DNA of 64,000 nt from NCBI GenBank assembly GCA_937923795.1, contig CALDWI010000007.1:1-64000 (forward strand), given 5' to 3'. Below, piece after piece: positions 49,662 through 58,042 of the stretch. The notes below the pieces were generated by a model, which searched no databases, had not been told where the DNA came from, and saw only the letters and a list, made by a program, of their open reading frames with translations. The translations under genes and the position numbers were made by a program. Source of the DNA: an uncultured Collinsella sp. Its GTDB lineage: Bacteria > Actinomycetota > Coriobacteriia > Coriobacteriales > Coriobacteriaceae. The first letter of the stretch is position 1. Each line of letters opens with the position of its first letter.

Positions 49662-50999
49662 ATGCAGTTCGATCAGGTGACGGTTATCGGTGGCGGTCTG
49701 GCGGGTTCGGAATGCGCGATCCAGCTGGCAGACCGCGGGTTTGCCGTAAAGCTGTGCGAGATGCGCCCCCAGGTGAGCTCCCCGGCTCACCATACCGATC
49801 ACCTGGCAGAGCTCGTCTGCTCCAATTCGTTTAAGTCGACCCGTCCGGATTCCGCGGCTGGTTTGCTGAAGGCCGAGCTTGAGCGCATGGGTTCAGTCCT
49901 GCTCGACTGCGCCCATCGCGCTGCTGTTCCCGCTGGTGGCGCCCTGGCGGTCGACCGTGTTACATTCTCCGAGCTCGTCGAGGCTGAGGTTACCGCCCGC
50001 CCCAATATCGAGGTCGTTCACGGCGAGGTCACCCAGATCCCCGAGGGCCACGTGGTCATTGCCGCGGGCCCGCTGTGTTCACCGGCGCTGAGCGAAGAGG
50101 TCATGAAGCTCGTCGGTGGCGACGCCCTTGCGTTCTTCGATGCCGCGGCGCCGATCGTCGATGCCTCCACGCTCGATATGGACGTGCTGTTTTCGCAGTC
50201 GCGCTACGAGGAGCAGGGGAGCGGCGACTATCTCAACGCTCCGCTCAACAAGGAGGAGTACGAGGCCTTTATCGAGGCGCTCACCACGGCCGACCGCGTG
50301 GTGCTCAAGGACTTTGAGGGCGGCGATCTGTTCCAGGCCTGCCAGCCTGCCGAGGAGGTTGCGCGCACCGGCAAGGACGCCATTCGCTTTGGCGCCATGA
50401 AGCCCGTCGGCCTCACCGACCCGCGTACCGGACGTCGCCCTTGGGCGGCGATTCAGCTGCGTGCCGAGAACAAGGAGAAGACCGCCTATAACCTGGTGGG
50501 CTTCCAGACCAACCTGACCTTTGGCGAGCAGAAGCGCGTCTTCCATATGGTGCCGGGCCTGGAGAACGCTGAGTTCTTCCGCTACGGTGTCATGCACCGC
50601 AATACCTTTGTCGACGCCCCGCACGTGCTCGATGGCACCTTTGCCGTGCCCGGTACCGGCGTGCGCCTGGCCGGTCAGATCACCGGCACCGAGGGGTACA
50701 TGGAAGCCGTGGCGACCGGTCTGCTCGCGGCGCTCAACACCTATGCAGAGGCTATCGGCGCCGATTCCGTCGAGTTGCCCCGCGTGGGCGCCCTGGGTGC
50801 GCTCGTGGGCTATGCGACCGATCCTGCCACCGTGGGCTATCAGCCCATGCATGTCAACTTTGGCCTGGTGCCGCCGCTCGAGGACGGTAAGCGCCGCAGC
50901 AAGCGCGACCGCTATCAGGCCTATGCGGACCGTGCGCTCGAGGCCCTCGATGCCTACTTGGCCACGCGTTCCGACTTGTTTGGAGGCGACCGGTCATAG
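49662..50999 (+). CDS. trmFO: FAD/folate-dependent tRNA (uracil54-C5)-methyltransferase TrmFO
   Basis: Makes ribothymidine at position 54 of tRNA using methylenetetrahydrofolate and FAD. The dinucleotide fold VTVIGGGLAGSECAIQLAD is followed by CEMRPQVSSPAHHTDHLAEL, CSNSFKST, YLNAPLNKEEYEAF and GTEGYMEAVATGLLA, all typical. ATG at 49662 is used (AAAGG 9 bases upstream). 445 residues. In many Firmicutes topA lies between dprA and trmFO; it is absent here. The stop TAG overlaps the presumed start of the Xer gene. Confidence 0.96.
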   Translation: MQFDQVTVIGGGLAGSECAIQLADRGFAVKLCEMRPQVSSPAHHTDHLAELVCSNSFKSTRPDSAAGLLKAELERMGSVLLDCAHRAAVPAGGALAVDRVTFSELVEAEVTARPNIEVVHGEVTQIPEGHVVIAAGPLCSPALSEEVMKLVGGDALAFFDAAAPIVDASTLDMDVLFSQSRYEEQGSGDYLNAPLNKEEYEAFIEALTTADRVVLKDFEGGDLFQACQPAEEVARTGKDAIRFGAMKPVGLTDPRTGRRPWAAIQLRAENKEKTAYNLVGFQTNLTFGEQKRVFHMVPGLENAEFFRYGVMHRNTFVDAPHVLDGTFAVPGTGVRLAGQITGTEGYMEAVATGLLAALNTYAEAIGADSVELPRVGALGALVGYATDPATVGYQPMHVNFGLVPPLEDGKRRSKRDRYQAYADRALEALDAYLATRSDLFGGDRS

Positions 51000-51916
51000 C
51001 CTTTGACCTGTACGACACCGTCGACTCTTTTATCGCCTATATCGCACGCGTTGAGGGGCTTTCTCCCAACACGGTGACGGCCTATGGCTCGAGACTGGAG
51101 CGCTTTGCTGCCTGGTGCGAGCGCGAGGATATTGATGCTTTCGCTGCCGACGTGCGCACCATTCGTCGCTATCTTGCTGAGCTTTCGCGTGAGCAGGTGG
51201 CTCCCCGAACGCTTGCGGCGCACCTGTCGGCTATCCGATCTCTCTATCGCTGGATGGCTGCCGAGGGGATTGTCGAGGGCGATGCGGTCTCGGCGATCGC
51301 GTCGCCCAAGCTGCCGCGTGACCTGCCGGGCGTCCTTACGACCCAGCAGGTCGAGGCGCTGCTCAAGACGCCTGATACCTCAACACCCGCGGGACTGCGC
51401 GATGCGGCGATGCTCGAGTTGCTCTATGCCTCGGGTGCCCGCATCTCAGAGCTTGCGGCGCTCAATGTGGAATCCATCTCATGGTCCGAGCGCACGCTGC
51501 GCCTGTGGGGCAAGGGGAGCAAGGAGCGTATCGTCCCTCTGTATCGTCGTGCGCTCGATGTGACGCGTCTCTATATTGAAGAGGGGAGGCCGGAGTTGCT
51601 CGCTCGGGCAAAGCGCCGCGACCTCGCTACCGGGCCGCATCCGCTGCTTATATCGGCGCGCGGCAATCGCATGAGCGCCGCGATGCTCCGGCGGCGGTTC
51701 CATACGCTGGCGACGCTCGCCGGCATTCCGGCCGACATCGCCCCGCATGCGATGCGCCATACCTTTGCGACCGACTTGCTCGAGGGCGGTGCGGACCTGC
51801 GCTCGGTTCAAGAGCTGTTAGGTCATGCGAGCCTGTCCACGACGCAGATCTACACGCATCTCACACACGATCGGCTTAAGCGGGCTGTGGCTCAAGCCCA
51901 TCCCCGCGGCGAATAG
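50996..51916 (+). CDS. Tyrosine recombinase XerC/XerD-like, with apparent ATA start
   Basis: Resolves chromosome dimers by site-specific recombination at dif. Catalytic residues: Arg149 in SGARISEL, Lys in GKGSKERIVPL, HAMRHTF, LLGHASLSTT and Tyr286 in IYTHL. The first ATG/GTG/TTG in frame is GTG at 51074, but the N-terminal SAM-like domain is already well coded before it (SFIAYIARVEGLSPNTV). The only start near the ribosome site GGAGG (50982-50986) is ATA at 50996, which overlaps the trmFO stop as ATAG and gives 306 residues, the normal length. XerC and XerD cannot be told apart here. Alternatives: CTG at 51005, or a sequence error. Confidence 0.85.
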   Translation: MAFDLYDTVDSFIAYIARVEGLSPNTVTAYGSRLERFAAWCEREDIDAFAADVRTIRRYLAELSREQVAPRTLAAHLSAIRSLYRWMAAEGIVEGDAVSAIASPKLPRDLPGVLTTQQVEALLKTPDTSTPAGLRDAAMLELLYASGARISELAALNVESISWSERTLRLWGKGSKERIVPLYRRALDVTRLYIEEGRPELLARAKRRDLATGPHPLLISARGNRMSAAMLRRRFHTLATLAGIPADIAPHAMRHTFATDLLEGGADLRSVQELLGHASLSTTQIYTHLTHDRLKRAVAQAHPRGE

Positions 51917-51965
51917 TGGCTGGGACGTCCCGCGCCGCACTCAGGTGTGTGGTTTTGATTGCGGG

Positions 51966-51994
51966 TTGGCAGGAAGAGGCATTCCTGCTATCAT
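51966..51994 (+). promoter_or_regulatory. Promoter of rpsB-tsf
   Basis: TTGGCA (51966-51971), 17-base spacer, TATCAT (51989-51994). Confidence 0.8.
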
Positions 51995-52135
51995 TCATCG
52001 GGTTGCTTCACGGCAACATGTTTTTATCACGCACGCGCGGCTACTTCATACCGTGGTGCCCGGGCTTTGGTAGCACATGTCCGGGTTGGTTTTGGAGGAT
52101 GACCCCGCGCGGAGGCAAACCACAGGAGGTTTAAC
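51995..52135 (+). promoter_or_regulatory. Long rpsB leader, possible S2 autoregulatory RNA
   Basis: About 130 bases of untranslated leader separate the promoter from rpsB. It contains a small hairpin (GTTGC 52002-52006 with GCAAC 52013-52017) and GC-rich stretches able to pair near the ribosome site AGGAGG. S2 leaders with autogenous control are known in other phyla; here this is inference from length and position. Confidence 0.4.
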
Positions 52136-52864
52136 ATGGCTACCAAGATTAATATCCGCACCCTGCTCGAGGCCGGCTGCCACTTCGGTCATCAGACCCG
52201 TCGCTGGAACCCCAAGATGAAGCCGTTCATCTTCGGTGAGCGCAACGGCATCTATATCCTTGACCTCAAGCAGACCATCCTCGACGCCGACCAGGCCTAC
52301 ACCTTCGTCAAGAACGTCGCCAAGGGTGGCAACGTGCTGTTCGTCGGCACCAAGAAGCAGGCTCAGGAGGCCGTCAAGAACGCTGCTGAGCGCGCCAACA
52401 TGCCTTACATCAACCAGCGTTGGCTCGGCGGTATGCTGACCAACTTCGTCACCATCCGCTCCCGCATCAACCGCATGGAGGAGCTCGAGGCCATGGTCGA
52501 GGACGGCCGCATGGCTGTTCTGCCCAAGAAGGAGCAGGCTGTTCTCGGCAAGGAGCTCACTAAGCTCCAGACCAACCTCGGTGGCGCCCGCGACATGAAG
52601 GGTCTGCCCCAGGCTCTCTTCGTCATCGACACCAAGCGCGAGGAGAACGCCATCAAGGAGGCCCAGCGCCTGAACATCCCCGTCGTCGCTCTGATCGACA
52701 CCAACTCCGATCCCGACGAGGTCGAGTACGGCATCCCCTGCAACGATGACGCTATCTCCGCTGTCACCCTTATGTGCGAGCTCATGGCTGACGCCTGCCT
52801 CGCTGGCTCCGGCAAGGAGCAGGTCTCCGAGGCCGAGATGGCCGCTGAGCCCAAGGCCGAGTAA
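52136..52864 (+). CDS. rpsB: 30S ribosomal protein S2
   Basis: Small-subunit protein needed for S1 binding and mRNA docking. LLEAGCHFGHQTRRWNPKM, FVGTKKQAQEAVKNAAERA, YINQRWLGGMLTNF and VVALIDTNSDPDEVEYGIP are diagnostic. 242 residues; ATG at 52136 with AGGAGG. It heads the rpsB-tsf-pyrH-frr-uppS-cdsA-dxr-rseP-ispG-proS series common in bacteria. Confidence 0.98.
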   Translation: MATKINIRTLLEAGCHFGHQTRRWNPKMKPFIFGERNGIYILDLKQTILDADQAYTFVKNVAKGGNVLFVGTKKQAQEAVKNAAERANMPYINQRWLGGMLTNFVTIRSRINRMEELEAMVEDGRMAVLPKKEQAVLGKELTKLQTNLGGARDMKGLPQALFVIDTKREENAIKEAQRLNIPVVALIDTNSDPDEVEYGIPCNDDAISAVTLMCELMADACLAGSGKEQVSEAEMAAEPKAE

Positions 52865-52909
52865 ATCAGTCTTAGTTAATTCTTTTTCATCTCTTTGAAA
52901 GGAACCACA

Positions 52910-53779
52910 ATGGCCCAGATTACCGCCGCTATGGTCAAGCAGCTCCGCGAGATGACCGACTCCCCGATGATGGAGTGCAAGAAGGCTCTCGTCGAGGCTG
53001 ACGGCGACATGGACGCCGCTGTCGACGTTCTGCGTAAGAACGGCCTTGCCAAGGCTGCCAAGAAGGCTGGCCGTGAGACCAACGAGGGCGCTGTCGCCGC
53101 GTTCGTCTCCGAGGATGGCAAGACCGGCGCTCTGCTCGAGCTCTCCTGCGAGACCGACTTCGTTGGCTCTAACGCCAAGTTCACCGGCTTTGCTTCCAAG
53201 GTCGCTGAGGTTGTCGCTACCACCGAGCCTGCTGACGTCGACGCTCTGCTCGAGAAGCCGATGGGCGAGGAGACCGTTTCCTCCGAGCTCACCGAGATGA
53301 TTCACATCATGGGCGAGAACATGAAGATCTCCCGCTTCGCTGCCCGCAAGGCTGAGAACGGCGCGCTCGCTTCTTACATCCACATGGGTGGTAAGATCGG
53401 CGTCCTCGTCGAGTTCGCCTTCGAGAAGGCTGAGACCGCTCAGGCTGAGTCCTTCAAGACCTTCGCTCACGACGTTGCCCTTCAGGTTGCCGCCGTCGCC
53501 CCGATCTGCGCTACCCGCGATCAGGTTCCGGCCGAGACCGTCGAGCACGAGAAGCAGATCTACATGGCCCAGGCTGCCGAGTCCGGCAAGCCCGAGGCTA
53601 TCCAGGAGAAGATGGCTGTCGGCCGTCTGGAGAAGTTCTACAAGCAGTCCGTGCTCACCGAGCAGGAGTTCATCAAGGACAGCTCCCTCACCATCAAGAA
53701 GTACGCTGAGCAGGTCTCCAAGGAGCTCGGCGACACCATTACCGTCGTTGCCTTTGACCGTCTGGTCCGTGGCGAGTAA
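52910..53779 (+). CDS. tsf: Translation elongation factor Ts
   Basis: Guanine nucleotide exchange factor for EF-Tu. ITAAMVKQLREMTDSPMMEC is the UBA-like N-terminal domain. The core contains TDFVGSNAKF with the EF-Tu contacting Asp-Phe, and QVAAVAPICATRDQVPAE. 289 residues. ATG at 52910 is chosen, since AAAGGA precedes it and it starts at MAQITAAMV; a TTG at 52895 lies before the ribosome site. A terminator follows. Confidence 0.97.
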   Translation: MAQITAAMVKQLREMTDSPMMECKKALVEADGDMDAAVDVLRKNGLAKAAKKAGRETNEGAVAAFVSEDGKTGALLELSCETDFVGSNAKFTGFASKVAEVVATTEPADVDALLEKPMGEETVSSELTEMIHIMGENMKISRFAARKAENGALASYIHMGGKIGVLVEFAFEKAETAQAESFKTFAHDVALQVAAVAPICATRDQVPAETVEHEKQIYMAQAAESGKPEAIQEKMAVGRLEKFYKQSVLTEQEFIKDSSLTIKKYAEQVSKELGDTITVVAFDRLVRGE

Positions 53780-53802
53780 ATAAGCTCTTGTAGCTGGTAA
53801 TG

Positions 53803-53837
53803 AGCAGGCTGTGGGTTTTACTCACAGCCTGCTTTTT
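53803..53837 (+). terminator. Terminator after tsf
   Basis: Perfect 11-bp stem (53803-53813 with 53823-53833), 9-base loop, followed by TTTT. Confidence 0.92.
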
Positions 53838-53896
53838 CATGGCTCTTATCAGAGCCTTTGATATCATATTGAGAGTCTAATTAAAGGAGGATCGCT

Positions 53897-54619
53897 TTGT
53901 CCGACATCCGATATAAACGCGTGCTTCTTAAGCTTTCCGGCGAAGCACTGATGGGCGACGGCCAATATGGCATCGACCCCAAGGTTACCGACCATCTTGC
54001 CAAGCAGGTCAAGGAGCTGCTCGCCGTTGGCCATGAGGTCGGCGTCGTTGTCGGCGGCGGCAATATTTTCCGCGGCATGGCAGGCGCTGCCGGTGGCATG
54101 GAGCGTGCTCAGGCCGATTATATGGGCATGCTCGCGACCGTTATGAACGCGCTCGCCCTGCAGGATGCCTTCGAGCACAACGATGTTCCCTGCCGCGTGA
54201 TGAGCGCTATCCAGATGAACGAGATCTGCGAGCCCTATATTCGCCGTCGCGCCATCAACCACCTTTCCAAGGGCAACGTCGTCATCTTCGCTGCCGGTTC
54301 GGGCAATCCGTACTTTACGACCGACACCGCCGCGGCTCTTCGTGCGTGCGAGATCGGCGCCGAGATTTTGATTAAAGCCACCAAGGTTGACGGCATCTAC
54401 GACAAGGATCCCGTCAAGTGCGCCGACGCCGTCCGTTTTGACAAGATTACCTATCACGAGGTTCTCGTCCGCGGTCTGCAGGTTATGGATTCCACGGCTA
54501 CGGCACTGTGCCAGGACAACCGTATGCCGATTTTGGTCCTCAACATCGATGGCGAGGACACCGTCAAGCGCGCGCTTTCGGGTGAGCCCGTCGGCACGCT
54601 CGTCTATCAGGAGGATTAA
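53897..54619 (+). CDS. pyrH: UMP kinase
   Basis: Phosphorylates UMP to UDP with ATP. RVLLKLSGEALMG, VGVVVGGGNIFRG, DYMGMLATVMNALALQDA, FAAGSGNPYFTTDTAAALRA and DGIYDKDP are family signatures. TTG at 53897 with AAAGGAGG 6 bases upstream; 240 residues. frr follows 2 bases after the stop. Confidence 0.97.
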   Translation: MSDIRYKRVLLKLSGEALMGDGQYGIDPKVTDHLAKQVKELLAVGHEVGVVVGGGNIFRGMAGAAGGMERAQADYMGMLATVMNALALQDAFEHNDVPCRVMSAIQMNEICEPYIRRRAINHLSKGNVVIFAAGSGNPYFTTDTAAALRACEIGAEILIKATKVDGIYDKDPVKCADAVRFDKITYHEVLVRGLQVMDSTATALCQDNRMPILVLNIDGEDTVKRALSGEPVGTLVYQED

Positions 54620-54621
54620 GC

Positions 54622-55158
54622 ATGGCAGAGAACATCACCGCCCATATGGACAAGTCGCTCGAGTCCCTCAAGCATAACTTCTCCAAGGTCCGTACCGGCC
54701 GCGCCAATGCCAACATTCTGTCCGACATCACCGTCGATTATTACGGTGTTCCCACGCCGGTCACGCAGGTTGCCGCCGTCAAGACCCCCGAGGCCCACAT
54801 GCTGCTCATCGAGCCGTGGGACAAGGCACTCATCAATGCTATCGTCAAGGCCATCGGCGCTTCCGATCTGGGTATTACCCCCAACTCCGATGGCACCGTC
54901 GTTCGTCTTCCGTTCCCGGCTCCCACCGAGGAGCGCCGTCGCGAGCTCGTCAAGGAGTGCCGCGAGTACGCCGAGCAGGCCAAGGTGTCTATCCGTAACA
55001 TCCGTCGCGACTTCAACAACAAGCTCGAGCGCGATGAGGAACTCACCGAGGACGATGTCCGTCGCGAGCAGGCCAAGGTCCAGAAGCACACCGATGAGTA
55101 TGTCGCCAAGGTCGAGGAGCTTCTGAAGGAAAAAGAAGCCGAGGTCATGGAGATCTAA
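54622..55158 (+). CDS. frr: Ribosome recycling factor
   Basis: Splits post-termination ribosomes with EF-G. The family patterns SLKHNFSKVRTGRANANIL, YYGVPTPVTQVA, GITPNSDGTVVRLPFP and VSIRNIRRDFNNKL are all present. 178 residues, slightly shorter than E. coli RRF. AGGAGG at the end of pyrH serves as ribosome site. Confidence 0.97.
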   Translation: MAENITAHMDKSLESLKHNFSKVRTGRANANILSDITVDYYGVPTPVTQVAAVKTPEAHMLLIEPWDKALINAIVKAIGASDLGITPNSDGTVVRLPFPAPTEERRRELVKECREYAEQAKVSIRNIRRDFNNKLERDEELTEDDVRREQAKVQKHTDEYVAKVEELLKEKEAEVMEI

Positions 55159-55159
55159 G

Positions 55160-55954
55160 GTGCAATACGACGAGCATAAACTGGTCGAGTACTTTGCCGA
55201 CGCCCCTGCGGGCGTCGGTTTTTCCGACCTTGACCTCAATAACATTCCGCACCATATCTCGTGCATCATGGACGGCAACGGCCGTTGGGCCACGTCGCGC
55301 GGTCTTGCACGCACCGAGGGCCACAAGGCGGGTATCGTCTCGCTGCGCGAGATTATTACCGCCTGCGTGCGTCTGGGCGTCGACGTGCTTTCGGCCTATG
55401 CGTTTTCTACCGAAAACTGGAACCGTCCGCAGCATGAGGTCAACGTCTTGATGCATCTGTTTGCCAAGACGTTTATCGACGAGCTGCCGCTTCTGAAGCG
55501 CGAAAACGTGCGCGTTGTCTTTTTGGGTGACATTTCCGCGCTGCCCAAGAAGACCCGCGACGTTTTTGAACGCGGTCTTGCCGAGTGCGCCGATCACACC
55601 GGTATGACGCTGGCGCTTGCCGTCAACTACGGCGCTCGTGCCGAGATTACCCGCGCTGTCCGTCAGATTGCGCTCGATGCCGTCGCCGGCAAGATCGATC
55701 CGGCCGCTATCGACGATGATATGGTTGCTTCGCACCTGTACACCGCTGGGCTACCCGATCCGGAGCTTGTGATTCGCACCTCCGGCGAGCTTCGCCTTTC
55801 GAACTATCTGCTGTGGCAGGTTGCCTATTCCGAGTTTTATGTCACCGATACCTATTGGCCCGACTTTGATCGTTGGGGTCTTGTCAACGCCATTTTGGCC
55901 TATCAGGGCCGCGATCGTAGGTTTGGTGGACTGAGCAAGACCGAGGAGGCTTAA
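55160..55954 (+). CDS. uppS: Undecaprenyl diphosphate synthase
   Basis: Elongates farnesyl diphosphate to the C55 lipid carrier used in wall and polysaccharide synthesis. IMDGNGRWATSRGLAR holds the catalytic Asp, YAFSTENWNRP the isopentenyl site, and IRTSGELRLSNYLLWQ the diphosphate-binding arginines; TYWPDF follows. 264 residues with an N-terminal extension of about 35. GTG at 55160 lies one base after the frr stop. It links with dxr and ispG, which supply the precursors. Confidence 0.96.
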   Translation: MQYDEHKLVEYFADAPAGVGFSDLDLNNIPHHISCIMDGNGRWATSRGLARTEGHKAGIVSLREIITACVRLGVDVLSAYAFSTENWNRPQHEVNVLMHLFAKTFIDELPLLKRENVRVVFLGDISALPKKTRDVFERGLAECADHTGMTLALAVNYGARAEITRAVRQIALDAVAGKIDPAAIDDDMVASHLYTAGLPDPELVIRTSGELRLSNYLLWQVAYSEFYVTDTYWPDFDRWGLVNAILAYQGRDRRFGGLSKTEEA

Positions 55955-55956
55955 TC

Positions 55957-56832
55957 GTGTCCGATCGTCCCAAGGCGTCTGCTCCCAAGGCGCCTGCCGC
56001 CAAGAGCGGCGCGGCCGCGACTTCGTGGCTTGCCGGCTTTATTACCCGTGCCGCCGCAGGTATCGTCTACGCCGTCGTATTTATTCTCTGCCTGGTTTTG
56101 GGTATCGTTCCCACCGCCATCTTCGTCTCCGTCATGAGCGGCCTGTGCTGCTTTGAGTATTTCCGCATGACGAAGCTCGATGGCAAGGTGGCCAACGAGC
56201 GCCTGGGTATCGCTGCCGCCGTGCTCTTTCCGCTCTCGGCGCTGGGTGACTCGCTGCTGTTGAATGCGCTGCTTTTTGCATTGATGCTTGCGGTGGGCAT
56301 TTGGTATGTCTGTTCGTCGCGTACCCGCATATCCGATGTGGCTGTGACACTCATGGGTCCCATCTACACCGGTTTTATGCTGTCGGCCATCGTGCTGCTG
56401 CGCGATGCCGTGCCCGGTTTTGCCGGCGCCCTGCTTTCGGTGGGTGTTTGCGCGTCTCTCTGGGTCTCCGATTCGTTTGCCTACATCGTGGGCAGCCGTA
56501 TCGGCAAGCACAAGATGGTCCCCAAGATCTCTCCCAAAAAGAGCTGGGAGGGCTTTGTCGGCGGCATCTTGGGCTCGGTTCTTATCTGGCTTATTTTGTG
56601 GGCGACGCATTTCTATAAGCTGAGCTTGCCCTATGCGCTGCTTTGCGGCGTGGTTGTGTCCATCCTGGGCGTTATCGGTGACCTCATCGAGTCACGCATC
56701 AAGCGTGGCGTGGGCGTCAAGGATTCTGGCAACCTTATTCCGGGCCATGGCGGCATGCTCGATCGTAGCGACTCGCTTATCTTTGGCTGCATTACCGCGC
56801 AGCTGCTTTTGATGATCGGAGGCGTGCTGTAA
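55957..56832 (+). CDS. cdsA: Phosphatidate cytidylyltransferase
   Basis: Makes CDP-diacylglycerol for phospholipid synthesis in the membrane. About seven to eight hydrophobic helices are seen. The C-terminal signature SRIKRGVGVKDSGNLIPGHG with MLDRSDSL is diagnostic, and ISPKKSWEGFVGG precedes it. A Pro/Ala-rich N-terminal stretch of about 25 residues comes before the first helix. GTG at 55957 with GAGGAGG upstream; the stop TAA overlaps the ATG of dxr. Confidence 0.95.
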   Translation: MSDRPKASAPKAPAAKSGAAATSWLAGFITRAAAGIVYAVVFILCLVLGIVPTAIFVSVMSGLCCFEYFRMTKLDGKVANERLGIAAAVLFPLSALGDSLLLNALLFALMLAVGIWYVCSSRTRISDVAVTLMGPIYTGFMLSAIVLLRDAVPGFAGALLSVGVCASLWVSDSFAYIVGSRIGKHKMVPKISPKKSWEGFVGGILGSVLIWLILWATHFYKLSLPYALLCGVVVSILGVIGDLIESRIKRGVGVKDSGNLIPGHGGMLDRSDSLIFGCITAQLLLMIGGVL

Positions 56833-58019
56833 TGGCCTTTCAGACGACGTACGCCCCCGATGGCCGTCTGCGGGTTGCAATTTTGGGCTGTACGGGCTCT
56901 ATTGGCACCCAGGCGCTCGATGTTTGCCGTCAGCATGCCGACCGTCTGCAGGTGACGGCGCTTTCCGTTAATTCCAGTACCGCTGAGCTTGTTGCGCTTG
57001 CCCGTGAGTTTTCGGTTCCGGCCGTTGCCGTGGCCGACACCACCCACGGTACGGACGCTGTGCTGCAGGAGCTGCCCGAGGGCACGGAGCTCGGCGTTGG
57101 CGCACGGGCCGTGTGCGAGCTCGCATGCCGCGATGATGTCGACTGCGTGCTCGTGGCCATCGTGGGCGCTGCCGGGCTCGAAGCAAGCCATGCGGCCCTG
57201 ACATCGAACAAGCGTCTTGCACTTGCTAACAAGGAGTCCCTCGTTGTCGGCGGTGACCTGCTGATGCCGTTGGCGCAGCCCGGTCAGCTTATTCCAGTCG
57301 ACTCCGAGCACTCCGCCATCTACCAGTGCTATCTGGGGGAGAATCCGCGCGAGGCTCACTGCATTTGGCTCACTTGCTCGGGTGGTCCGTTCTTTGGCCG
57401 TACGCGCGACGAGCTCAATTGCGTGACACGCTCCGATGCGCTGGCACACCCCACGTGGGCCATGGGTGCTAAGATCACCATCGACTCTGCGACCCTCATG
57501 AATAAGGGCTTGGAGCGTATCGAGGCGATGCACCTGTTCGGGTGCGATCTCGACTTTATCAACGTGGTCGTTCAGCGCCAGTCAAAGATCCACTCGATGG
57601 TCGAGTATGCGGACGGCTCTGTGATGGCACATCTTGGTGCGTCCGACATGCGCATTCCCATCCAGTTCGCGTTCTCGTATCCCGAGCGGTGGGATACCCC
57701 AGCGCCTCGAATCGATTTCCGCGAGCTCGGGCAGCTTACGTTTGATGCTGCCGATATGGACACATTCCGCTGCCTGGCACTGGCCGAGCGTGCCGGCAGA
57801 ACGGGCGGCACCATGCCGTGCGTGCTGAATGCCGCCAACGAAGTTGCCGTCGATGCCTTCCTGCACGATGCCTGTACCTTTACCGATATCGACCGTATCG
57901 TCGAGTCGTGCATGGATGCACACGATACGCAGGCGGTCGCATCCTTTGAGCAGCTTCGCGATATCGATACGTGGGCTCGTGCCAAGGCCGCCGAGGTGCT
58001 CGCTGCAACCCGCTCTTAA
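56832..58019 (+). CDS. dxr: 1-deoxy-D-xylulose 5-phosphate reductoisomerase
   Basis: Second step of the MEP pathway, DXP to MEP with NADPH. LGCTGSIGTQALDV binds NADPH, ANKESLVVGG, VDSEHSAIYQCYLG and HPTWAMGAKITIDSATLMNK (metal and substrate, flexible loop) follow. In the later motif, usually VHPQSxxHSMV, this protein reads VVQRQSKIHSMVEYADGS, so the conserved His-Pro is Gln-Arg. 395 residues. ATG at 56832 overlaps the cdsA stop by one base. Confidence 0.95.
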   Translation: MAFQTTYAPDGRLRVAILGCTGSIGTQALDVCRQHADRLQVTALSVNSSTAELVALAREFSVPAVAVADTTHGTDAVLQELPEGTELGVGARAVCELACRDDVDCVLVAIVGAAGLEASHAALTSNKRLALANKESLVVGGDLLMPLAQPGQLIPVDSEHSAIYQCYLGENPREAHCIWLTCSGGPFFGRTRDELNCVTRSDALAHPTWAMGAKITIDSATLMNKGLERIEAMHLFGCDLDFINVVVQRQSKIHSMVEYADGSVMAHLGASDMRIPIQFAFSYPERWDTPAPRIDFRELGQLTFDAADMDTFRCLALAERAGRTGGTMPCVLNAANEVAVDAFLHDACTFTDIDRIVESCMDAHDTQAVASFEQLRDIDTWARAKAAEVLAATRS

Positions 58020-58042
58020 TCGTAAGGATTGCTTTTCGTTTT

